NCBI GenBank assembly: GCA_029240955.1
Contig: JARDZH010000010.1
Location: forward strand, 1 to 13,331
DNA: 13,331 nt
Source: Pseudomonas sp.
GTDB lineage: Bacteria > Pseudomonadota > Gammaproteobacteria > Pseudomonadales > Pseudomonadaceae
Direction of reading: 5' to 3'
Below the pieces are notes generated by a model that had not been told where the DNA came from, did no database searches, and saw nothing but the letters and a program-made list of their open reading frames with translations. Of the stretch, positions 1-6,455 are shown in pieces. Position 1 is the stretch's first letter; every line of letters begins with the position of its first letter. The translations under genes were made by a program, and so were the position numbers.

Positions 1-9
1 ATGGCCCAT
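1..9 (-). CDS. start of a divergent gene, cut by the window edge
   Basis: Read on the minus strand, an ATG at 9-7 is followed by codons for Gly and His and then the window ends. Seven or so bases upstream lies a near-perfect Shine-Dalgarno stretch (GAGGAGG, plus-strand 13-19), stronger than that of any other gene here. This arrangement fits a gene transcribed leftward, divergently from wzt. Only three codons are visible, so nothing can be said about its product. It could also be a chance ATG behind an AGGAGG, but the spacing is ideal. Confidence 0.5.
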
Positions 10-121
10 GAAACCTCCTCTTATTTAGGTTAGTCTGCGCCCCTTGATTTTCTCGTGATCGCGCGCTCGCTGGCGACCTGATTCCATCTGGAAATGACAC
101 TCCTATTTATGAGTTGCACGC
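10..121. promoter_or_regulatory. divergent intergenic region upstream of wzt
   Basis: These 112 bases separate the probable leftward gene from wzt and should hold promoters for both directions. The stretch is more AT-rich than its surroundings at 15-60 and 100-112. The only plus-strand -10-like string is TATTTA at 104-109, without a properly spaced -35 box, and it lies too close to the wzt ATG to be convincing. I see no clear sigma-70 or sigma-54 promoter. The leftward gene has a strong ribosome binding site at 13-19, whereas wzt has only a weak GAG at 111-113. Confidence 0.4.
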
Positions 122-1357
122 ATGCTTGAAGTGGTAAACGTCTGCAAAGAGTTCAAGCTCTACAACAGACCCTGGCACAGGCTCAAAGAAGTCGTTCTGC
201 GCCGCAGCTTCCACCGCACCCACCGGGCGCTGGATGGCATTTCGTTTCAAGTGGCCAGCGGTGAAACTCTGGGCATTCTGGGACGCAACGGTGCCGGCAA
301 ATCGACCCTGCTGAAAATGCTCAATGGCGTACTGCTGCCTGACGCGGGCCAGATCAAGATCACTGGCCGCGTCACCGGCCTGCTGGAACTGGGCACCGGG
401 TTCGACCCCAATCTCAGCGGCCTGCAGAACATCACCGGCAACGGCCTGCTGTTGGGCATGACCCGCCAGCAGATCGAAGAGCGCCGCGAGGCCATCGTCG
501 AGTTTTCCGAGCTGGGTGAATTCATCCATGAACCCATTCGCACCTATTCATCGGGCATGGCCATGCGTCTGGCATTCTCGATCGCCATTCACGCCGATCC
601 GGAAACCTTTCTGATCGACGAGGCACTGTCGGTGGGCGACGGTCACTTCCAGCAGAAGTGCATGCGCCGCATCAAGGAATTTCGCGCCAAGGGCGGGTCG
701 ATCATCTTTGTCTCCCACGACCTGAACGCGGTGAAGATGATCTGTGATCGCGCCATCGTGCTCAGCGAAGGCAAGGTCGTGGCCGACGGTCATCCTGAAG
801 ACGCCGTCAACGTCTACAACCAGCTGCTGGGCGCGGACGATGACGAGCAATACAGTGCCCGGCCCGACGACGCCGGTTACGGCTCGCGCCAGGCGGTTCT
901 GGACGACATCGCGTTTACCGGCCTCAACTCGCAAAGCCCGATCCTCGCCAGTGGCGACACTGGTGTTCTGGATGTGACCATCGCCGCCCAGACCGACCTG
1001 CCGGACGTGTCATTGGGCCTGATGATCCGCGACCGTTTCGGCCAGGACATCTTCGGCACCAACAGTCACTACCTGAGTTTCCCGATCGCGCTGGCCCGTG
1101 GTGAGCGCAAGCACCTGCGCTACAGCTTTCCGATGCGACTGGCACCGGGCAAATATACAATTACGCTCGCCCTGCACGACGGCGCCGACCACACAATCAA
1201 TTGCTACCACTGGCGCGACAACGCCATTGGTTTCGAGGTAGCCGGGATAACTGGAAACTTCTTTGGCGGCGTATGCGACCTGGGTCCGACGCTTCAGGAA
1301 CTTCCCCCGTCCACCCCGACTGCCTACGGAACCCCACGTAATGCTCATACCGAATAA
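122..1357 (+). CDS. wzt: Wzt, ATPase of the O-antigen ABC exporter, with C-terminal glycan-binding domain
   Basis: This 411-residue protein is the nucleotide-binding subunit that powers export of undecaprenyl-linked O polysaccharide across the inner membrane together with Wzm. Visible motifs are Walker A GRNGAGKST (54-62), the signature YSSGM (142-146), Walker B TFLIDE (162-167), D-loop (168-173) and the switch histidine H199 in VSHD. After the ATPase (about 1-240) comes a beta-rich domain (about 255-400, with FGTN and APGKYTITLALHDGA strings) typical of Wzt proteins that read a chain-end modification before export. The length matches the long, domain-carrying Wzt class. The ATG at 122 is chosen because the upstream ATG at 109 runs into an early stop. 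The 3' end overlaps the next gene by 17 bases. No wzm lies next to it; the only permease gene in the window is on the other strand at 11656-12432. The family assignment is secure; glycan specificity is inferred. Confidence 0.9.
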   Translation: MLEVVNVCKEFKLYNRPWHRLKEVVLRRSFHRTHRALDGISFQVASGETLGILGRNGAGKSTLLKMLNGVLLPDAGQIKITGRVTGLLELGTGFDPNLSGLQNITGNGLLLGMTRQQIEERREAIVEFSELGEFIHEPIRTYSSGMAMRLAFSIAIHADPETFLIDEALSVGDGHFQQKCMRRIKEFRAKGGSIIFVSHDLNAVKMICDRAIVLSEGKVVADGHPEDAVNVYNQLLGADDDEQYSARPDDAGYGSRQAVLDDIAFTGLNSQSPILASGDTGVLDVTIAAQTDLPDVSLGLMIRDRFGQDIFGTNSHYLSFPIALARGERKHLRYSFPMRLAPGKYTITLALHDGADHTINCYHWRDNAIGFEVAGITGNFFGGVCDLGPTLQELPPSTPTAYGTPRNAHTE

Positions 1358-2828
1358 CCCGGACCTCGATTTTCAGGAACTCAACCGCCGGATCGAGGCC
1401 GAGGTCGAGCGTTATCAGCTGGACAACAGTGAGCGTCCGCTGCCGGCCTTCGATCCTTCGCCTGCCGAACTGTACGACCGGCCATATGGCTGGATGCAAC
1501 TGGTGCAGCTCGAAGACGAAGCACTGATCCGCGCGGCCTATCCAACTCTGCTCGGGCGCAAGGCTGAAAGCAGCGAATTGCAGCAAGGCCTGCACAAACT
1601 GCGTTCCGGCTGGGACAAGTTCGAGGTGCTTGCCGAGCTGCGCTACTCGCCTGAAGGCAATGCCCACAATGCCGATGTGCAAGGGCTACGTCGTGCCCGT
1701 CTGAAAAATACCCTTCGCCGCATTCCGGTGGTGGGCAAGGTGATCCTCAGCGCCTACGGCATGCTGCTGACCGAACCGCGCAACCGCTATTACATTGCGC
1801 GCATGGACCTGCTGACCCGTCAGATCAAACAGCACAACGGCGAGCTGATAGGCCACAAGGATCTGGTGCAGCATCAGCATGATGCGCAGCAAAAATACCT
1901 GCAGGAACTCAATACGTACCTGCTCGATCACCAGAAGGTACTGAACGAGCATCAGAATGTGCTGAACGAGCACTACGAGGCCCAGAAGCGTCAGACCGAG
2001 GAGTTCGAGCGTTTGCAAGCCGAACTGCAGCAGTCCCGCACCGTCCAGCAAGAGCTTCGCGCCCGTCTGCAACAGCTGGAGCGCCAGCCGCGCGCGCAGG
2101 CCGCAGTGGCCGCGTCGCCGGAGGTCGTCTCTGCACCGGCTGTCATGCAACACCAGAGCAGCGTGCCCGACAGTTTCTACCTGGCGTTCGAAAACCGTTT
2201 CCGCGGCGACGCGCAAACCATTCGTGAACGTCAATCGTATTACCTGCCGATCCTCGATGGCAGCGCCCCGCTGGGCAACGGGCTGCCTCTGGTAGACATC
2301 GGCTGTGGCCGTGGAGAATGGTTGCAGATGCTGCCCGCGCATTACACGCGCATTGGCATCGATCTCAACTCCATGAACGTCGAAGCCTGCCACGAGCAAG
2401 GCCTGAATGCCGTCCAGCAGGACGCGCTGGTATGGCTGGCTCAACAGCCGGAAAACAGCCTGGCGATCGTCACGGCATTCCACGTGATCGAGCACCTGAC
2501 CTTCGAGCAATTCAATACCCTGCTCGACGAGTGCCAACGCGTGCTGGCACCCGGTGGCATGATCATTTTCGAGACCCCGAACCCGGAAAACCTGATCAGC
2601 GCCGCGACCCACTTCTACACCGACCCGACGCACCTGCACCCGTTACCGCCTGCGTTCACAGAGTTCCTGGTCGAGTTCAAAGGCTTCGATCAGGTCCAGA
2701 TCCATCGCCTGAACCCGATCCCGCGCGAATACGCCCTCAACGAGGACAGCGAAGTAGCACGCCGTTGCGACGCCCTGTTCTACGGCCCGCAGGATTATGC
2801 CGTCGTGGCCAGCAAGAGCCTGACATGA
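1341..2828 (+). CDS. class I SAM methyltransferase with N-terminal DUF4214-like segment and long coiled coil
   Basis: The protein has 495 residues from the ATG at 1341, which overlaps the wzt end by 17 bases. The open frame extends upstream to 1263, but that start would lie deep inside wzt. Residues 63-105 match the DUF4214 pattern (Y..LLGR, later L.SG, then SPEG). Residues about 155-248 are Gln/Glu/Leu/His-rich and heptad-like, including a 7-residue LNEH repeat encoded by a 21-base direct repeat from 1941. A Pro/Ala linker follows. The methyltransferase core (about 275-495) shows motif I VDIGCGRGE (318-326), an acidic D341, HVIEHL (381-386) and ETPNPEN (411-417). Position between wzt and a glycosyltransferase argues for methylation of the O-antigen chain, perhaps as a terminal cap recognised by the Wzt C-terminal domain. 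WbdD of E. coli O9a also joins a chain-capping enzyme to a coiled-coil ruler, but in a different domain order. The exact methylated position is unknown. Confidence 0.85.
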   Translation: MLIPNNPDLDFQELNRRIEAEVERYQLDNSERPLPAFDPSPAELYDRPYGWMQLVQLEDEALIRAAYPTLLGRKAESSELQQGLHKLRSGWDKFEVLAELRYSPEGNAHNADVQGLRRARLKNTLRRIPVVGKVILSAYGMLLTEPRNRYYIARMDLLTRQIKQHNGELIGHKDLVQHQHDAQQKYLQELNTYLLDHQKVLNEHQNVLNEHYEAQKRQTEEFERLQAELQQSRTVQQELRARLQQLERQPRAQAAVAASPEVVSAPAVMQHQSSVPDSFYLAFENRFRGDAQTIRERQSYYLPILDGSAPLGNGLPLVDIGCGRGEWLQMLPAHYTRIGIDLNSMNVEACHEQGLNAVQQDALVWLAQQPENSLAIVTAFHVIEHLTFEQFNTLLDECQRVLAPGGMIIFETPNPENLISAATHFYTDPTHLHPLPPAFTEFLVEFKGFDQVQIHRLNPIPREYALNEDSEVARRCDALFYGPQDYAVVASKSLT

Positions 2829-3922
2829 CCCCAGTGCGTATCGATCAATTCGCTGCAAGCGTTGCTGCCGGAGACGGCGTTACCAACGGTTTGTTGTTCA
2901 CCCAGAGTCTGCTGCGCGACTTGGGCTACCTGTCGGACATTTACAGCTTCGACATTCCTGATGCCATGGTCGGAGATGTTCTGCCGGCGCGCACGTTCTA
3001 TCCGTCCAAGTGCTCGTTGCTCTTGTATCACCACTCCATGGGCCACGATCACGGCCCATGGTTGCTCGATCAGCGCTGCCCCCAGGCGCTGGTCTATCAC
3101 AACATTACCCCGCCCGAGTTCTTTCCCGAGGGCAGCGGGCTGCGTCGTTACGCCGAGATGGGTCTGGAACAGCTTGAGCACTGGCGTGATGAATTTGTCC
3201 ATGCTCTGGCCGACTCGCCTTTGAACCAGAGCGAACTGATCGGCGCGGGTTATCTGCGCAGCAAAACGCTGCCATTGCTGGTCGACACCCGGCGCCTTGA
3301 AGGCCCGACAGCCGAGCCCGCGTTCGTTGCCCAACAGCCGAGCGGCTCGCGCTTTTATCTGGCTGTTGGGCGTCTGGCTGAAAACAAACGTCAGAATCTG
3401 CTGATCGAAGCGTTCTACCACCTCCGGCAGTTGCAAAATCAAGCCGGCACCGATGAGCCCCCGCAACGCCTGATACTGGTGGGCGGCACGACCAGTGAGG
3501 CTTACGCACGAGGATTGCAGCAGCACATCTTCAAGCTGGGCCTGCAGGATCAGGTGCTGCTGGCAGGCAAATGCTCCGAACCCGAATTGCGCTGGCTGTA
3601 CCGCAACGCGCATCAATACTGGTGCGCCAGTGCTCACGAAGGCTTCTGCATGCCGCTGCTGGAGGCGAACTATGCATCGCTTCCGGTGGTCACACAGGCA
3701 CGCTCCAACATCCCTGACACCCTGGGTGAAGGCGGAATGTTGATCGACAGCGATGACCCGCTCATTTTTGCAGCCACGTGCCACTTGCTCGACACCGAGC
3801 CTGGCTTGCGCGACAACGTCATTGCTGCAGGACTGCGCAACCTGCAACGCTATGAGCGCAACAACCTCAAACAGGCTTTGGAGCAGTGGTTGGATCAGCT
3901 CGGACTCAAATCCCTTTCGTGA
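2825..3922 (+). CDS. GT4-family glycosyltransferase
   Basis: This 365-residue protein has the GT-B layout of retaining glycosyltransferases. The N-terminal half (about 1-150) would bind the acceptor; the C-terminal half would bind the sugar nucleotide. The latter shows GRLAENKRQNLLIEAF (182-197), a LILVGG strand (216-221) and the E-x7-E pair E272/E280 in HEGFCMPLLE, a hallmark of family GT4. There is no signal peptide or obvious membrane span, so it is probably cytosolic or peripheral on the inner membrane. The frame stays open back to 2318 inside the methyltransferase gene, but the ATG at 2825 is preferred: it forms an ATGA overlap with the methyltransferase stop, and the protein from that point begins like a complete glycosyltransferase. 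With rmd next door the donor may be GDP-D-rhamnose; this is inference. An alternative donor such as GDP-mannose cannot be excluded. Confidence 0.85.
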   Translation: MTPVRIDQFAASVAAGDGVTNGLLFTQSLLRDLGYLSDIYSFDIPDAMVGDVLPARTFYPSKCSLLLYHHSMGHDHGPWLLDQRCPQALVYHNITPPEFFPEGSGLRRYAEMGLEQLEHWRDEFVHALADSPLNQSELIGAGYLRSKTLPLLVDTRRLEGPTAEPAFVAQQPSGSRFYLAVGRLAENKRQNLLIEAFYHLRQLQNQAGTDEPPQRLILVGGTTSEAYARGLQQHIFKLGLQDQVLLAGKCSEPELRWLYRNAHQYWCASAHEGFCMPLLEANYASLPVVTQARSNIPDTLGEGGMLIDSDDPLIFAATCHLLDTEPGLRDNVIAAGLRNLQRYERNNLKQALEQWLDQLGLKSLS

Positions 3923-3936
3923 TGGAGTAATACCTG

Positions 3937-4893
3937 ATGCCACGCTTGCTACTCACAGGCGCCAACGGCTTCGTTGGCAAGATCCTGACCCTGCGCCTGC
4001 GTGATGCGGGCTACCACGTCATTGCCCTGAGCAGTAGTGAGCCGGCACCCGATAGCGCCGCCGACGAACACCTGATCGCCGACATGCGGGATGCCCAGGC
4101 CATCGAACAGGCCGTGGCCCAGGCTCGGCCCAGCCATGTGATTCACCTGGCTGCGGTATCGCACGTGCCCACCAGCTTCAAGGAGCCGCTGCGCACCTGG
4201 CAAACCAACGTCATGGGCAGCCTGAATCTGCTGGAAGCGATCCGCCTGCAAGCACCTGAGGCATTCGTGCTGTTTCCCAGCTCTTCAGAAATCTACGGCG
4301 CGGCATTCAAGGCCGGCATTGCGGTTGACGAGCAGACGCCGCCGCAACCGCTCAATCCTTATGCGGCAAGCAAAGTGGCCGCTGAAGCCGCCTTTACCGA
4401 GTACTTCCGTCAGGGCATACAGGGCGTCATTGCCCGGCCGTTCAACCACATCGGCGCGCAGCAGACGCCGGATTTCGTTACCGCCTCTTTCGCCCGCCAG
4501 ATCGCCATGATCGAGGCCGGCAAGCAGGCACCCGTGCTCAAGGTCGGCAACCTGGAAGCGACCCGCGATTTTCTCGACGTGCAGGATGTGTGCAGCGCCT
4601 ACCTGGAACTGCTCAAGCTGGCCGGGCAGACCGATTACCCACGCTGCCTGAACATCGCCAGCGGCCGCTCGCTGAAGATCCGCGAAGTGCTGGAACTGAT
4701 GCTGGCGCAGAGTCAGGTGAGCATTACCGTCGAACAGGACCCGGAACGGCTGCGCCCTTCTGACATCCCGATTGCGGTGGGCAACAGCGCCCGGCTCAAA
4801 CAGGCCACCGGCTGGCAGCCGGGCATTGCGCTGGAGCAGACCCTCCAGGTTCTGCTGGATTACTGGCGCGAACACGTCAAAACCCATGATTGA
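3937..4893 (+). CDS. rmd: Rmd-like GDP-4-keto-6-deoxy-D-mannose reductase (extended SDR)
   Basis: The 318-residue protein is an extended short-chain dehydrogenase. It shows the NAD(P)-binding TGANGFVG (7-14), the active-site YAASK (Y142, K146) with the preceding Ser-rich FPSSSEIYG (113-121), and RPFNHIG (167-173) followed by RDFLDVQDV, which are strings I associate with Rmd of Pseudomonas aeruginosa. Rmd reduces GDP-4-keto-6-deoxy-D-mannose, the product of Gmd, to GDP-D-rhamnose in the cytosol. No gmd is present in the window, so the preceding dehydratase must be encoded elsewhere. The gene follows the first glycosyltransferase after a 14-base gap with GGAG at 3924-3927 as ribosome binding site. 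A related epimerase/reductase acting on another nucleotide sugar remains possible, because SDR specificity is hard to read from motifs. Confidence 0.75.
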   Translation: MPRLLLTGANGFVGKILTLRLRDAGYHVIALSSSEPAPDSAADEHLIADMRDAQAIEQAVAQARPSHVIHLAAVSHVPTSFKEPLRTWQTNVMGSLNLLEAIRLQAPEAFVLFPSSSEIYGAAFKAGIAVDEQTPPQPLNPYAASKVAAEAAFTEYFRQGIQGVIARPFNHIGAQQTPDFVTASFARQIAMIEAGKQAPVLKVGNLEATRDFLDVQDVCSAYLELLKLAGQTDYPRCLNIASGRSLKIREVLELMLAQSQVSITVEQDPERLRPSDIPIAVGNSARLKQATGWQPGIALEQTLQVLLDYWREHVKTHD

Positions 4894-4901
4894 TACACGA
4901 A

Positions 4902-4920
4902 CGGGTGCCCAAGGCACCCG
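4902..4920 (+). terminator. hairpin after rmd, possible attenuator
   Basis: A perfect 8-bp inverted repeat (CGGGTGCC / GGCACCCG) with a 3-base loop lies 8 bases after the rmd stop. It is not followed by a run of T, so it is not a canonical intrinsic terminator. It may reduce read-through to, or protect mRNA upstream of, the last gene of the series, which starts 47 bases later behind an AT-rich stretch. Confidence 0.4.
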
Positions 4921-4967
4921 ATTCGCTTATTAGCTTCGATAAATATTGAATCAGAGTACAAGAAAGC

Positions 4968-6134
4968 ATGGATATCGGTTTGAGTTGTACCGTTTGGGCC
5001 GGCGGCGTACGGGCAGGCCACCTGGACGGTATAGGCACTTACTCGCGCGCGTTGTGGCAAGGTCTCAACGAGGTGTCTCAAAGCACTGCCGCGGATATCC
5101 ATATCAAGCCCTACGCCTTTGGCCGCGACCTCCCTCGCCTGCCATGCGGCGTACCCGAGCAGTTGGCGGTGCGCTTCCCGGTGCATGCGCTGCTGAGCGG
5201 CATACTGAAGCTGCCGTTGGCCAACTCGGCCGCCATTCGCCGCGACGTCGACCTGTTTCATGCCACCGACCACCATATTCCGCGCATTGCCGGTGTACCC
5301 ACGGTGGCAACGATCATGGACGTGATCCCCATGTTGCACCCCGAGTGGATCAAGAACGACCTGCGCAGCCTTAAAAGCTGGTTGTTCAATACAGCGATTC
5401 GCAAGGCCGATCACATCATCACGATTTCCGAGTTCAGCAAACAGGACATGGTCGAGCACCTGAAGATCGCCCCTGAGCGCATCAGCGTAACGCCGCTGGG
5501 CGTCGAGCCGGTGTACTTCGAGCGCATCGACGCCGCGCAGCGTCAGGCTGTGCTGGACAAGCATGGCCTCAAGCCCGGATTTTTCCTGTTCGTCGGTACC
5601 CTGCAACCGCGCAAGAACCTGCCGCGCATCCTGCAGGCCTTCAAGCAACTGCCGGCGGACGTGCGCAAGGAACATCCACTGGTCATCGTCGGCCGCGATG
5701 GCTGGAACAACGAGGAACTGTTGCCGCAACTGGCGACGCTGGAACAGCATGGCGAAGGACGCTGGCTCAGTTATCTGCCGCAGACGGATGTCATGGCGTT
5801 GCTGCAAAGCGCTCAGGCACTCATGTTTCCGTCCTTGTACGAAGGTTTTGGCCTGCCGGTGATCGAGGCCTTTGCGGCCCAGTGCCCGGTAATCGCATCC
5901 AACAGCACGTCGGTGCCTGAAGTGGCCGGCGACGCGGCCTGGCCAGTGGACCCCTACAGCGTCGACAGCATCAGCCAGGCCATGGCCGAAGTCTTGAGCC
6001 AACCCGCGTTGCGCGCCGAGAAAGTAGAACGCGGCCTGGCGCGTGCGCGCAGCTACACCTGGAACGAATGCGCCCGTCAGACGCTGGCGGTCTACGGCAA
6101 GGTGTTGGGTAAACCCCTGCGTCAGGCGGGTTGA
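4968..6134 (+). CDS. GT4-family glycosyltransferase (mannosyl/rhamnosyl type)
   Basis: This 388-residue protein is a GT-B glycosyltransferase. The N-terminus has the glycine-rich acceptor-side loop HLDGIGTYSRAL (18-29). The C-terminal half shows FVGTLQPRKNL (208-218), a LVIVGRDGW strand and the E-x7-E pair E292/E300 within YEGFGLPVIEAFA (291-303), diagnostic of family GT4. Its sequence is distinct from the glycosyltransferase at 2825, so the two probably form different linkages or act at different steps (adaptor versus repeat). No transmembrane segment is seen. The ATG at 4968 follows a purine-rich AGAAAG. The 74-base gap from rmd, containing a hairpin, is the largest in this operon, so the gene may have some independent expression. 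D-rhamnosyl transfer is inferred from the neighbouring rmd; the specific linkage is unknown. Confidence 0.85.
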   Translation: MDIGLSCTVWAGGVRAGHLDGIGTYSRALWQGLNEVSQSTAADIHIKPYAFGRDLPRLPCGVPEQLAVRFPVHALLSGILKLPLANSAAIRRDVDLFHATDHHIPRIAGVPTVATIMDVIPMLHPEWIKNDLRSLKSWLFNTAIRKADHIITISEFSKQDMVEHLKIAPERISVTPLGVEPVYFERIDAAQRQAVLDKHGLKPGFFLFVGTLQPRKNLPRILQAFKQLPADVRKEHPLVIVGRDGWNNEELLPQLATLEQHGEGRWLSYLPQTDVMALLQSAQALMFPSLYEGFGLPVIEAFAAQCPVIASNSTSVPEVAGDAAWPVDPYSVDSISQAMAEVLSQPALRAEKVERGLARARSYTWNECARQTLAVYGKVLGKPLRQAG

Positions 6135-6163
6135 GAACGGTCACGCCTGGTGCCGATGCAACA

Positions 6164-6192
6164 TTGAAGTCCTCCCCGCCCTGAAGGACGGG
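6164..6192 (-). mobile_element. solo IS200/IS605-type right end / omegaRNA-tail-like hairpin
   Basis: On the minus strand this stretch reads CCCGTCC, loop TTCA, GGGCGGG, then GAGGACTTCAA. As minus-strand RNA the 7-bp stem closes with one G-U pair, whereas as plus-strand RNA the same position is a C-A mismatch, so the structure favours the minus strand. A 'CCGTCC TTCA GGGCGGGGAGGA' type tail is what I recall from the right ends, and guide-RNA scaffolds, of TnpB-carrying IS200/IS605-family elements. No tnpA or tnpB coding sequence is nearby. It may be a remnant, or a hairpin that also helps stop plus-strand transcription (it is followed by CGTTTT on that strand). Confidence 0.4.
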
Positions 6193-6234
6193 CGTTTTGC
6201 GGTGGCTGACAGGGCTTGCTGCCGCCTTGCGGCG

Positions 6235-6258
6235 GATCGCCAGCAAGCTGGCTCCTAC
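6235..6258 (-). repeat. Pseudomonas REP element, minus orientation
   Basis: Read on the minus strand it is GTAGGAGCCAGCTTGCTGGCGATC, i.e. the short palindrome GCCAGC TTGCTGGC preceded by GTAGGA, a widespread extragenic REP form in fluorescent and syringae-group pseudomonads. It faces the second REP at 6297. Confidence 0.7.
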
Positions 6259-6296
6259 GATCATGTACCTCACGTGAGCCTGCCTTCCTGCGATCT

Positions 6297-6320
6297 CTGT
6301 AGCGAGCTTGCTCGCGATCT
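6297..6320 (+). repeat. Pseudomonas REP element, plus orientation
   Basis: The palindrome GCGAGC TTGCTCGC followed by GATC/T and preceded by CTGTA is the commonest REP core of Pseudomonas. It is the inverted partner of the copy at 6235-6258, separated by 38 bases, the layout of a REPIN mobilised as a unit by RAYT transposases encoded elsewhere. Confidence 0.7.
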
Positions 6321-6406
6321 GGCGCGAAGCGGCAGCCGAATCAGGCAGCGCGGTGTGTCTGTGGCAGAACAAACGTCGCTTCGCGCGGGGCGGCATGACG
6401 AGACGT

Positions 6407-6433
6407 CCTGCCCCGATAGAAAATCGGGACAGG
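6407..6433 (-). terminator. terminator-like hairpin after the 876-residue gene
   Basis: An 11-bp stem (CCTGTCCCGAT / ATCGGGGCAGG on the minus strand) with a 5-base loop lies 22 bases beyond the stop of the leftward gene. As minus-strand RNA it is fully paired with one U-G wobble; as plus-strand RNA it has a C-A mismatch. No T-run follows, so termination would be weak or it serves to stabilise the 3' end. Confidence 0.45.
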
Positions 6434-6455
6434 AGGTTTCAAGGTGCTGGGCGGT

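Larger units (their letters stand above)
6135..6455. other. convergent intergenic region with repeats, no gene
   Basis: The plus-strand operon ends at 6134 and the minus-strand gene ends at 6456, so this 321-base stretch receives transcription from both sides. Short open frames cross it but have no ribosome binding site or protein-like composition. It holds, in order, an IS200/IS605-like hairpin end (6164-6192), an inverted pair of REP sequences (6235-6320) with a 10-bp palindrome (CTCACGTGAG, 6269-6278) between them, and a terminator-like hairpin (6407-6433). Such mosaics are typical of Pseudomonas extragenic space. Confidence 0.75.

Noticed and set aside
1263..1340. Upstream extension of the methyltransferase frame
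   Set aside because: It would overlap wzt by about 95 bases; the ATG at 1341 gives a short overlap suited to translational coupling.
2318..2824. Upstream extension of the first glycosyltransferase frame
   Set aside because: It is an out-of-frame reading of the methyltransferase catalytic domain; the ATG at 2825 in an ATGA overlap is the natural start.
2795..3943. 382-codon open frame on the minus strand
   Set aside because: It lies antisense to a clear GT4 glycosyltransferase gene, has no domain signs and arises from GC-rich third positions.
4860..6002. 380-codon open frame on the minus strand
   Set aside because: It is antisense to the second glycosyltransferase, which has unmistakable GT4 motifs; the translation has no recognisable protein character.
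6135..6455. CRISPR array or small coding genes in the convergent gap
   Set aside because: The repeats are only two inverted REP cores, without regular direct repeats and spacers; short frames lack ribosome binding sites.
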